Assembly (NCBI GenBank): GCA_024277255.1
Contig: JAJRVQ010000107.1
Location: 18,303 to 82,302 of the forward strand
Origin: Acidobacteriota bacterium
Lineage (GTDB): Bacteria; Acidobacteriota; Thermoanaerobaculia; Multivoradales; SZUA-115
Direction: 5' to 3'
Length of the DNA: 64,000 bases
How positions within the stretch are numbered: position 1 is the stretch's first letter; each line of letters begins with the position of its first letter. Of this stretch, positions 52,885 through 60,578 are shown one piece after another. The notes under the pieces are model-generated. The model worked only from the letters and a program-made list of their open reading frames with translations. It ran no database searches and was not told the DNA's origin. Both the position numbers and the translations under genes were made by a program.

Positions 52885-53340
52885 TCACACTCTCGAGACT
52901 ACGATGGCGTTTGGTTTTCCTGGCCCCTTGTCGATGAGATCGACCTTGAATGATTGCAGCGGCCGCGGAGGAGGTCCGCCCACGACTTGGCCTTGGTTGT
53001 CGTACGCTCCATTGTGACAGTTGCACCAGATGAGGCTCTCGTCTCGGTGGTATTCGACGATACAGTCGAGATGGGTGCAGATGGCAGAAAACGCCTTGAA
53101 CTCATCATTCTTGGTCCGCAGCAGGATCACCGGGTCGTTGCCGAAACGAAGGATCTTGAACCCTCTTTCGACAAGCTCGGGATCATTGGACAAGCCCGCC
53201 TCGACCAGGTTGGTATCGGCCTCGGGCATTTCCGGCGGGCTGATGAAGCGCGCTACGGGATAGAGAACGGCCGCGGCGAGAGCGCCAAATGAGGAATTGA
53301 GTAGCCAATTGATGACCCTGCGTCGGGAGGCATCAGTCAT
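52885..53340 (-). CDS. Rieske iron-sulfur protein
   Basis: 151 residues from the ATG at 53338-53340 (MTDASRRRVINWL), behind GGAG; the frame upstream is open but lacks family sequence. An N-terminal anchor helix (SSFGALAAAVLYPVARF) precedes the [2Fe-2S] domain with cluster ligands in CTHLDC and CNCHNG and a Pro loop (GGPPPRPL). It transfers electrons from quinol at cytochrome b to a c-type cytochrome on the periplasmic side. It lies between the tetraheme cytochrome gene (164 bp away) and cytochrome b. Confidence 0.95.
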   Translation of the reverse strand: MTDASRRRVINWLLNSSFGALAAAVLYPVARFISPPEMPEADTNLVEAGLSNDPELVERGFKILRFGNDPVILLRTKNDEFKAFSAICTHLDCIVEYHRDESLIWCNCHNGAYDNQGQVVGGPPPRPLQSFKVDLIDKGPGKPNAIVVSRV

Positions 53341-53503
53341 GAATGCTCCGTTTCTCTCGTTAGACGGGGCGGAGGGTAGATCGCGCGAGCCTAGCAGACC
53401 GTCGTCGAGGTGGCTGCCACCCATGTGGGTAGTTCAGCGCTTCTTCGGGTTTAGGGGGCATATCCTTGCGTCCGTGTCCAGATCGTCTCGTTCTTTCAGC
53501 CAC

Positions 53504-54754
53504 CTACGGGACTTGCGAGGCGGACGCCTGCTGCTCGAGAAAAGAGCGTAGATCCCTCAGGTCCGCGCCGCTGAGCTCGGGCCAGGGAAGCGCCTCGCCG
53601 AGAATGGCTGCCTTCATCATCGGCGCGTGATTCCACATCGCCGCCATCAGCGCGGCGGGACTGGCGGCCGCGGTCGAGCCGACGAGCCGGGGTCCTTTCT
53701 CGGCTCCCTCCGGCAGCGCCAGTTCGTCGGGACCGTGACATTCGGCGCACGAGCGATGGGCGAAGAGTTCGGCGCCCCGCTCGGCGTCACCCGGAGGATC
53801 GACGAAGGGCAGAAAGTAGAGATAGGCGATCAGATCAGCCAGCTCCCGATCCTGGAAGGTCGGCCACCCGACGCCGCGCTGGCGCATGAAATCGCCCATC
53901 TCCAGGCCGTGGTTCCACATGGTCCCAGCAATGCCTTCGGCCGAGCGGTGGAGGTCGGATTGACTGAGATCGGGCGCCTCGTCGCTGCCGCGCGCGTTCG
54001 CGCCGTGGCAGGTTGCGCAGCCTTTGCGGGAGAAGATCTCGTGACCGCTATTGGGATTGCCCGGCGCCAAGAACAGGCGTTCCTGCGGGCCGCTCTTGGC
54101 CTGCTGCCTGATGAAGGCGCTGAGGTCGGCGAGGTCGCCTTCGGCGAAGTTGGGCGGTGACATCTTCAGCTCGCGCATGCTGGCGAGCATGGTTGGACCG
54201 TGGTTCCAGATCTCCTGCGCCACGTACAGGGGAGAGGCGAAGCTCTCGAGACCCGCGAGATCGGGGCCGATGCCGGGCTCTCCAGCTCCGATTTCGTGAC
54301 AGTAGGTGCAGCCCTGGTCGGCGAAAACTCGCTTCCCGGCCGCCGCGACTCCCGGCCGGCCCAGGTACTCGATGAAGTAGAAGAAGGCCATGAGCTCCGT
54401 CATCTCGTCTTGACTGAGTTCCGGCCACGGCAGACCCGCCACGTCGAAGGTCACGCTCATCCCCGGTACATGGTTCCACAGCGAGGCCCCGAGGTCGAGG
54501 AAGCTGCCGCCGAAGTGTCCCTCCCCGAGGTTTGGACCGATGCCCGACCCCCTACCGGCGATACCGTGGCACCGTACACAGCCTTTGGCCTCGAACAGAA
54601 CACGCCCGCTCAGCGGGTCTTCCGGCAGCGCCAGTTCGCCGCCGGGCTGCGCCGCCGCGGCCACCACGCAGACAGCGGCGAGAGCCAGCACCATGCAGGC
54701 GACGGTGCCGATACCGCTCGCGCCGACCACCCTCCGCTTCGCCGCTCCTCGCAT
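53504..54754 (-). CDS. Exported tetraheme cytochrome c (four mono-heme-type domains)
   Basis: 416 residues from the ATG at 54752-54754, which has GGAG at good spacing; a GTG two codons earlier is too close to it. Signal peptide (GTVACMVLALAAVCVVAAAA). Four CxxCH sites, each in a cytochrome-c class I-type domain of about 100 residues: GCVRCHGIAGRG, GCTYCHEIGAG, GCATCHGANARG and SCAECHGPDE. Repeated distal segments (LWNHVPGM, IWNHGPTML, MWNHGLEM, MWNHAPMM) show four-fold internal duplication. Probably the soluble or peripheral c-type partner shared by the NrfD and Rieske/b modules. Confidence 0.9.
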   Translation of the reverse strand: MRGAAKRRVVGASGIGTVACMVLALAAVCVVAAAAQPGGELALPEDPLSGRVLFEAKGCVRCHGIAGRGSGIGPNLGEGHFGGSFLDLGASLWNHVPGMSVTFDVAGLPWPELSQDEMTELMAFFYFIEYLGRPGVAAAGKRVFADQGCTYCHEIGAGEPGIGPDLAGLESFASPLYVAQEIWNHGPTMLASMRELKMSPPNFAEGDLADLSAFIRQQAKSGPQERLFLAPGNPNSGHEIFSRKGCATCHGANARGSDEAPDLSQSDLHRSAEGIAGTMWNHGLEMGDFMRQRGVGWPTFQDRELADLIAYLYFLPFVDPPGDAERGAELFAHRSCAECHGPDELALPEGAEKGPRLVGSTAAASPAALMAAMWNHAPMMKAAILGEALPWPELSGADLRDLRSFLEQQASASQVP

Positions 54755-54756
54755 GG

Positions 54757-55029
54757 TCACGACTCCTCGCCGTCGTGGTCGGTGCCGTGAGCCGGCCGAC
54801 CGCGCTGCAGCCCGACGAAGACGTAGGTCAGCACCGAGGCGCCGGTCAGGAAAACGGGGATGGCGACGATCGAGATGCCGATGGAGGCCGACGGCACATC
54901 GTGCAGCCGGTGGGACAGTCTAAGCAGATGGAGGATCCAGCCGCTGATGCCGATCACGAAGGCCCAGATTGCCGCCACCGAGGCGATCTGGAGCAAGAAA
55001 ATGTAGCGCGAATTCGGTTCGTGGCTCAC
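54757..55029 (-). CDS. Small two-helix membrane protein of the respiratory operon
   Basis: 90 residues, starting MSHEPNSRYIFLLQ, with two membrane helices (ASVAAIWAFVIGISGWILHLL and ASIGISIVAIPVFLTGASVLTYVFVGL) and a polar His/Asp tail. No named family recognised. Its overlaps with the NrfD gene (4 nt) and near-contact with the cytochrome gene make it a likely accessory subunit, comparable in place to the small ActD/ActF-type subunits of alternative complex III. Confidence 0.75.
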   Translation of the reverse strand: MSHEPNSRYIFLLQIASVAAIWAFVIGISGWILHLLRLSHRLHDVPSASIGISIVAIPVFLTGASVLTYVFVGLQRGRPAHGTDHDGEES

Positions 55030-56384
55030 GGCAAGGCCTCCTTAGCCGGCTCTGCAGACGGTAGCGGATCCGGCAAATACGTCTCCAGCCGGGCAGCGGT
55101 CTGAGCAACCGACTGCTCGCGCCCTTCCTGGATTTCCCACAGCGAGATCAGCGGGAAGAAGCGCGCGAAGAGAACGAAGCCCAAGATGAAGGTGGCGATA
55201 CCGCCGCCGAACATGGCCCACTCCACGGCGCTGGGCAGGTAGTAGCCGGTGGGCAATGCCAGCCGCGGATTTGCCAGCGACGGCACGACGATGTTGAGCC
55301 GTTCGAGCCACATGCCGATGACGACGGCCAGCGAGGCGATGAAGATCCCGGGGATCGTGCGAGTGCGCCGGAAGCTCAAGATCAGCACCGGGATCAGGAA
55401 GTTACACACCACCATGCCCCAGAAGAAGGGGGCGTACGGCCCGGAGATCTTGTAGTAGAAAACCCGCATTTCGGCCGGCTCGTGTCCGAAGAACGCGGTC
55501 AGATATTCGGAGAAGGTGAAATAGAACCAGAGCAGGGCCATGACCAACAGTAACCTGGACAGGTAGTCGAAGTGGATCTGCTTCAGATAGCGCTCCAGCC
55601 GGAAAATTCGGCGTAGGACGATCATCACCATGAGCAGCGCCGCGATGCCCGAGAAGATGGCTCCGACGACGAAATAGGGGCCGAAGATCGTCGAGTGCCA
55701 GCCCGGCTGCAGGGTCATGGCGAAGATGTAGGAGATGACGGTGTGTACCGAAACTGCGATCGGAATCACCAGCACCATCATGATGTTGACGGCCCGATTG
55801 AGCACCGCCTGTTGGCGCGCCGTCCCCTCCCAGCCCCAGGCGAGGAAGGCATAGAGCCAGCGTGGTCGGACTCCGCGGTCACGCAGGATGGCGATGTCGG
55901 GGATCATCGGGATGTAGAGGTAGACCGTCGAGGCCATGAAGTAGGCGCTGATCGAGCTCACGTCCCACAAGAGCGGCGACTGCAGCCGGCCGGCGGTGAA
56001 GATATTGAGCGCGCGCTCGGGCCGCCCGAGATCGAGCACCGGATGGAACGCTCCGATGCCCAGCACAACCACGGTGATGACTTCGGCCATGCGAGTGATC
56101 GGTCGCCGCCACTCGGCTTGGGAGAGGCGCAAGATCGCCGAGATGAGCGTGCCGGCATGGCTGATGCCGATGAAGAAGACGAAGTTGACGATGTAGAAGC
56201 CCCAGGCGACCGGTTGATTGAGTCCGGTGACCCCGAGGCCGTAGAGGATCTGGCGGCTGAACAAAGCCCAGGCCGTGAGAACAGCCAGACCCAGCGCCGT
56301 CGTGGCGACCCGGAAGCCGACGCCGGACTGCTCGATCGAGCGCAGCAGGTCTTCGTCGACGAACTCGTGTTTCTCGACCCTCAT
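55026..56384 (-). CDS. NrfD/PsrC/ActC-type quinone-reactive membrane subunit
   Basis: 452 residues with about ten membrane helices. It shows the NrfD/ActC pattern: GFYIVNFVFFIGISHAGTLISAIL (quinone-site HAGT), FHPVLDLGRPERAL and LLVMALLWFYFTFSEYLTAF. The extra length over NrfD (about 320) and the SHAGT/FSEYLT motifs are typical of the ActC/QrcD/PsrC-large group. It oxidises or reduces menaquinone or ubiquinone in the inner membrane and exchanges electrons with the Fe-S subunit encoded 8 nt upstream. The N-terminus is cytosolic. Confidence 0.92.
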   Translation of the reverse strand: MRVEKHEFVDEDLLRSIEQSGVGFRVATTALGLAVLTAWALFSRQILYGLGVTGLNQPVAWGFYIVNFVFFIGISHAGTLISAILRLSQAEWRRPITRMAEVITVVVLGIGAFHPVLDLGRPERALNIFTAGRLQSPLLWDVSSISAYFMASTVYLYIPMIPDIAILRDRGVRPRWLYAFLAWGWEGTARQQAVLNRAVNIMMVLVIPIAVSVHTVISYIFAMTLQPGWHSTIFGPYFVVGAIFSGIAALLMVMIVLRRIFRLERYLKQIHFDYLSRLLLVMALLWFYFTFSEYLTAFFGHEPAEMRVFYYKISGPYAPFFWGMVVCNFLIPVLILSFRRTRTIPGIFIASLAVVIGMWLERLNIVVPSLANPRLALPTGYYLPSAVEWAMFGGGIATFILGFVLFARFFPLISLWEIQEGREQSVAQTAARLETYLPDPLPSAEPAKEALP

Positions 56385-56391
56385 CCGTGCC

Positions 56392-57075
56392 TCACTCCTT
56401 CTCCGCCAGGTAGTAGACCTTGGGTTCGGTCCCGAGGTCTTCGTGCTCGCGGAAGGCCCTGGGGCTGCGCGACAGCATGCTGACTCGGCTCGCCGGGTCG
56501 TCGAGGTCGCCGAACACGATCGCCTTGGCCGGGCAGCTGTCCTGGCAAGCGGTGGTCACGTCGCCGTCGCGCGGCTCGCGACCCGCCACCGCCGCCTCCT
56601 CGCGGGCGCGAGTGATCCGCTGGTGGCAGAAAGTGCACTTCTCGACCACGCCCTTGGGCCGCGGGGAGACGTCGGGATTGGCTTTGCTACGCAACTCTCC
56701 CGGCCATTGCGGCTCGTACCAGTTGAACACCTTGGCGTTGTACGGGCAGGCCGCCATGCAGTAGCGGCAGCCGATGCAGCGCGAGTAGATCTGCGCCACG
56801 ATGCCCTCGTCGCTCAGGTAGGTGGCGTGCACCGGGCAGACACGAACGCACGGCGGCTCGTCGCACTGCACGCAGAAATGGGGCGTGTAATTGACGGTGA
56901 CCTCGGAGTGCGACTCCGACACCTCGGGCAGAACACGCAGCCAGTGGAAAACCCGGTCGCGGGCCGCCTCGGACGGCCCGACGGCGGTCAGGTTGTTCTC
57001 CTGATGACAGGCTGCCATACAGGCGCCGCAGCCGGTGCAGCGGTCGAGATCGACTACCATGCCCCAGCGGCTCAT
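56392..57075 (-). CDS. Four-cluster ferredoxin-like iron-sulfur subunit
   Basis: 227 residues, of the DmsB/PsrB/HybA type. Four Cys groups are visible: CTGCGACMAACHQEN, CVQCDEPPCVRVCPVHA, CIGCRYCMAACPYNA and CTFCH with CQDSCPAKAI, enough for up to four [4Fe-4S] clusters. No signal peptide, so it is probably co-exported with the TAT-targeted Mo-family subunit whose gene overlaps its start. It links that subunit to NrfD. Confidence 0.93.
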   Translation of the reverse strand: MSRWGMVVDLDRCTGCGACMAACHQENNLTAVGPSEAARDRVFHWLRVLPEVSESHSEVTVNYTPHFCVQCDEPPCVRVCPVHATYLSDEGIVAQIYSRCIGCRYCMAACPYNAKVFNWYEPQWPGELRSKANPDVSPRPKGVVEKCTFCHQRITRAREEAAVAGREPRDGDVTTACQDSCPAKAIVFGDLDDPASRVSMLSRSPRAFREHEDLGTEPKVYYLAEKE

Positions 57076-59540
57076 GTCTCGAGTCCTCCGTGACGGGGTG
57101 GTGGACCGCCCCGCGACCGCCGTTTCACCAGTTGCAGGCGCACCCGGGTGGAGGTCCGCGAGAGATTGCCCGACAGGGGGTCACGGGCCGCCAGCATCAC
57201 GCCGAGGGGGTTGGCGCCGATGCCTCCAGCCAGGCTGAACGACTTGTCGTGCCCCAAGCCCAGAGGCACATGGACGGTGCCGGCGGCAGCCGCCGGGGAG
57301 ATGCGAACGACGGCTTCGAAGTGGCCGCGATCGGATTCGATACGCACCTCGTCACCGTCGGCGACATCGAGTTCACGCGCGGTTTCGGCGGCGATCTCGG
57401 CCCAGGTCTGCCACGGAGAGAACGCCGAGTAGCCGAACATCTCGAGCACCATCGGCGAGGTCACGCCCAGACTTCCGCGGGCCGTGATCGGGCGGAATGG
57501 CAGGAGAGTCAGCTCTCCCTCTCCGCTGCGTGCCAGGGGCTCGTGATGCGGCATGCAGGCCTCGTCGCCGACCGCCGTCAGTCCCAGGAAGGCGATCCCT
57601 CGCGCCAGTGCCTCCTCGGGGCTCGAGTCGCGCTCGCCAGCGGCACCGAGTTCGACAAGCCGCGTCTCAAGGCCGCGCGAGAAGAACTCGAAGCGTCCCG
57701 AGGCGGTGGCGAACAACCGGCCCCAGTCACCCCGCGGTTGTACCGGATTCCACCACGAGGACTCCCGCAGCAGCGAGTTCCAGAAGTTCTCTGACACCTT
57801 CCGGCCGAGGAACCGCCAGCCGCGCTCCTCGAGGAATTGGCTCCACGTCTCCTCGAAGGAGCCGGTGACCACCGAGCCCTGCCCCGAGATCGCCAGCCCC
57901 TCGATTCGCTGCTTGAGGTAGGCCGGGTAGTCGGGCCACGGTAGCGCCGCTTCGACCTCGGGTCCGAGCCGTCGGCCCAACTCGAGCAGGATGTCGCCCG
58001 GGTGCCGCGAATCGGCGAGCGGCTCGATAACCGGTTTGGCCACACCGAGGGTGCTGAAGGCGACGCCCGGTGGCGTGGTTGAGTCCTGCCAGCGTTCGAG
58101 GAAGATCGACGTCGGCAGAACGAAGTCCGCCGCCGCCGCGGTCTCGTCCATGAAGGAGGCCAAGGCGACGACGGTCGGAATGCGCTCCAGCGCCTCGTGC
58201 AGCCGGGTTCCTGCCGGGCTCGAGTAAACCGGATTGGCGTCGAGCACGATCAGCATCTCGATCGACCGGGTTCCGCTGAGCACACCCTCGGCTAGCGCCT
58301 CGACCGGGTCGATGCCGAACGCCCCCGCGCGGTTGCCGGTCGAGAAGATCGACGGTGCCGGCGTAACGGGTAGCGGGGGTAGCGGCGTCAGCGGGACCGG
58401 CGGCGGCATGACCACGCCACCGGGTCGATCGAAGGCCCCCACGAGCGCATTCAAGACGTGTACGGCCATCGCCGTCCAAGTCGCGTTGGTGCCGCCAATC
58501 GCCGTACCGCCGACGACCGCGACCGGGGTAGCCGCGGCGGCGAAGCGTCGGGCCACTCGCACGCTCAGCGAGGGATCGCAACCGCACAGCTGGGCCACGC
58601 GGTCAGGGTAGTAGCGCTCGAGTAGCAGCCGGCGGAAACCGAGACGCTTGCGACCGCGCTCATCCGTCCAGTCGTCAAAGCCGAAGGTGTGCTCGGCGAC
58701 GAAGCGACGGTCGTAACCGCCCTCGCGTACCAGTGTGTGAGCGACGCCGAGCGCGAAGGCGCCGTGAGTGCCCGGGCGGACCGGAACGTATATCTCGGCC
58801 TTGCTGGCGCTCGGTGACAGGCGGGTTCCGACCTGGATCAGAGCCCCGCGCCGCCCGGTTGGCCGCGATCCGATCATCGCCGAGGTGGCGTGAATCGGAG
58901 TCGCACCGTCCTCGTAGAGGTCGAGGCCGAAGGAGAGCACCAGATCCGTCTGGCCGAGATCATAGGCAGGCAACCGGTCGATGCCCTGGCTGAGCTTGTA
59001 CGGGAGCGACTCGGCGGCGTCTGGGCGAGCGATGTTGTCCGAGCCGAGTTGGTTCATGAGGCGTCGGGCGAGATGGTGAAACAGCTCGCTCGGGGCGCCA
59101 CTCAGAAGCGCGATGCGGTCGCCCCGACCGCTCTCTCGGAGAACCGTCAGCCTGCCCGCGATCTCCTCCAGGGCCTCGTCCCAGGAAGTGGCGCCGTGCT
59201 CGCCTCCCGGTTGCCGGCGCAGGGGGCCTTGCAGGCGCTCCGGTGCGTAGAGGACCTCGAGGCCGGCCAACCCGACCGGGCACAGCCCACCACGATTCAG
59301 CGGGTGGTGCGGATTGCCCTTGAGACCGACCGGAAGGCCGTCGATCAGTCTCACCGTGAGTCCACAGCCGCCCTCGCAGAGGCCGCAGATCGTCTGCACG
59401 TGGTTCTCGAGCCCGGGGCCGCGCAGGGCCAGTTCGACGAGATGATCGGGCACCGACCAGCGCTGTCGACAGCCCCCAAGACCGGCGGCTCCGACGCCGA
59501 CGCCGAGTTTTTTGAGGAACTCACGACGGGGGATGATCAT
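57072..59540 (-). CDS. Molybdopterin-oxidoreductase-family subunit, TAT-exported
   Basis: 822 residues. TAT signal with twin Arg (PRREFLKKLGVGVGAAGLGG), [4Fe-4S] site CGLCEGGCGLTVRLIDGLPV and GGLCPVGLAG, then DMSO-reductase-family domains (DRIALLSGAPSE, DLVLSFGLDLYEDGATP, RPGTHGAFALGVAHTLV, VAVVGGTAIGGTNA, IEMLIVLDANPVYSSP) and a C-terminal molybdopterin-binding barrel (DGDEVRIESDRGHFEAVVRI, VHVPLGLGHDKSF). In ACIII (ActB) and Qrc (QrcB) the equivalent subunit lacks a cofactor and only relays electrons; the gene order here is theirs. I cannot tell from sequence whether this one binds Mo/W. Confidence 0.92.
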   Translation of the reverse strand: MIIPRREFLKKLGVGVGAAGLGGCRQRWSVPDHLVELALRGPGLENHVQTICGLCEGGCGLTVRLIDGLPVGLKGNPHHPLNRGGLCPVGLAGLEVLYAPERLQGPLRRQPGGEHGATSWDEALEEIAGRLTVLRESGRGDRIALLSGAPSELFHHLARRLMNQLGSDNIARPDAAESLPYKLSQGIDRLPAYDLGQTDLVLSFGLDLYEDGATPIHATSAMIGSRPTGRRGALIQVGTRLSPSASKAEIYVPVRPGTHGAFALGVAHTLVREGGYDRRFVAEHTFGFDDWTDERGRKRLGFRRLLLERYYPDRVAQLCGCDPSLSVRVARRFAAAATPVAVVGGTAIGGTNATWTAMAVHVLNALVGAFDRPGGVVMPPPVPLTPLPPLPVTPAPSIFSTGNRAGAFGIDPVEALAEGVLSGTRSIEMLIVLDANPVYSSPAGTRLHEALERIPTVVALASFMDETAAAADFVLPTSIFLERWQDSTTPPGVAFSTLGVAKPVIEPLADSRHPGDILLELGRRLGPEVEAALPWPDYPAYLKQRIEGLAISGQGSVVTGSFEETWSQFLEERGWRFLGRKVSENFWNSLLRESSWWNPVQPRGDWGRLFATASGRFEFFSRGLETRLVELGAAGERDSSPEEALARGIAFLGLTAVGDEACMPHHEPLARSGEGELTLLPFRPITARGSLGVTSPMVLEMFGYSAFSPWQTWAEIAAETARELDVADGDEVRIESDRGHFEAVVRISPAAAAGTVHVPLGLGHDKSFSLAGGIGANPLGVMLAARDPLSGNLSRTSTRVRLQLVKRRSRGGPPPRHGGLET

Positions 59541-59579
59541 CGCGGCGCGACCGCCCTCATCCGCTCGGTCGAGGATCTT

Positions 59580-60086
59580 CTAGCGATGGCAAAGCAGGCA
59601 GTCATTCGAGACTCCAGACTCTTGGTGACAGCGTATGCAGCGCTTCATGGTGACGCGGATGAGCGGACGAGCGGCCGGCACGACCCTGTCGCCCATTGCG
59701 CCGTGGCAGGTCTCACACTCGATGCCACCCAGCTTGGTGTGTCGCCGATGGGAGAAATAGACATGCTCGGGAACCCAGTAGAGCTGGCGCCACGGAACCC
59801 TCTCACCGTCGGCGATGTAAGCGACGAGGCGAGCCTCCGCCGCAGACTCGGACTGGGCCTCATCGTGGCAGTCGGCGCAAACTTCGATGTTGGGGATCGT
59901 GGCGCGGACACCGTTGAGGGCGTGGAGATGGCAGTCCGCGCACTCCATCTCGAACTCCTCGACATGCAGGTTGTGGTTGAAGGCGATCGGCTGCTCGATC
60001 GGCCTGAAGGCCGCCCACAGGGCTGCTCCACCCAACGCCAGCACAGCGGCCAAGATCGCTCCCAGGACGCTTGCCGGCGACTTCAT
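59580..60086 (-). CDS. Membrane-anchored pentaheme cytochrome c (ActA/QrcA-like)
   Basis: 168 residues from the ATG at 60084-60086. N-terminal membrane helix (GAILAAVLALGGAALWAAF), then cytochrome-c3-like sequence with five CxxCH: CADCHLH, CADCHDE, CETCHGA, CIRCHQE and CLLCH. Spaced His (FNHNLHVE, YFSHRRHTKL) can serve as sixth ligands. Five haems plus one helix is the ActA layout of alternative complex III; Qrc has a six-haem protein in this place. First gene of the minus-strand respiratory operon; the upstream open frame is not cytochrome-like. Confidence 0.9.
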   Translation of the reverse strand: MKSPASVLGAILAAVLALGGAALWAAFRPIEQPIAFNHNLHVEEFEMECADCHLHALNGVRATIPNIEVCADCHDEAQSESAAEARLVAYIADGERVPWRQLYWVPEHVYFSHRRHTKLGGIECETCHGAMGDRVVPAARPLIRVTMKRCIRCHQESGVSNDCLLCHR

Positions 60087-60269
60087 CAGGGGCTTCCGGA
60101 GAGTCGGCGCGAGAGCCGTTCTCGCCTCAAAGAGGCTCCCGGTGAAGCGGCTCTCTTGTCGAGGTTTGTCAAGCGGTGCCCTTTCGCCCGATTCGCGGGA
60201 CGGCCCGTTCGCGCAGCCTGTTGGATTCAACTAGACGAAAACCTACAGCAAGACCGCGACATTCTCGAA

Positions 60270-60286
60270 CACCCGTTGGGGTGGTG
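60270..60286. repeat. CCACCC palindrome family, copy 1
   Basis: CACCCGTTGGGGTGGTG: arms CACCC and GGGTG around a short centre. The most divergent of the four copies. Confidence 0.55.
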
Positions 60287-60292
60287 AATGTT

Positions 60293-60318
60293 GGTGGTTT
60301 GACCACCCGTAGGGGTGG
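60293..60318. repeat. CCACCC palindrome family, copy 2 (double)
   Basis: GGTGGT (60293-60298) pairs with ACCACC (60302-60307), and CCACCC (60303-60308) pairs with GGGTGG (60313-60318), so two overlapping hairpins compete for the same CCACC. Confidence 0.6.
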
Positions 60319-60444
60319 ATCCCAGTGCGCATGGGCCGCTCGGCTCCCAACGGCGTCCACGTTTTTCCGCGACGGGAATGGCGCCAGGCCTCCGGCCACT
60401 CGCCGGTGATGAGATCGCCGTGGCCGGTCGCCCGAGCGGAGTTT

Positions 60445-60464
60445 CACCACCCGACGGGGTGGTG
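60445..60464. repeat. CCACCC palindrome family, copy 3
   Basis: CACCACCC (60445-60452), centre GACG, GGGTGGTG (60457-60464): perfect 8-bp arms. Confidence 0.7.
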
Positions 60465-60521
60465 TCATGGAGTGCGCGTCTCCGGTAAGAATGTGCGGAG
60501 CAATTCAGGGGTGTTAACGTT

Positions 60522-60564
60522 GCTCCCGGTCCGTGGTCACGCGGAGCGGCCACGGACCGGGAGC
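60522..60564 (+). promoter_or_regulatory. Long inverted repeat in the leader of the 21-heme cytochrome gene
   Basis: Perfect 15-bp arms, GCTCCCGGTCCGTGG (60522-60536) and its complement (60550-60564), 13-nt loop, ending 14 nt before the ATG at 60579. In RNA this very stable hairpin would sit where the ribosome site should be; no Shine-Dalgarno is seen between hairpin and ATG. It could control translation, attenuate transcription, or bind a dimeric regulator as DNA. Confidence 0.6.
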
Positions 60565-60578
60565 CTGAGCAGCTAGAC

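Larger units (their letters stand above)
60087..60578. other. Divergent intergenic region with palindromic repeats
   Basis: 492 bp between two oppositely transcribed cytochrome units, with no gene I can support. It contains three copies of a CCACCC/GGGTGG palindrome (60270-60286, 60293-60318, 60445-60464) and a 15-bp inverted repeat at 60522-60564. It must hold both promoters, but I see no convincing -10/-35 pair. Confidence 0.6.
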
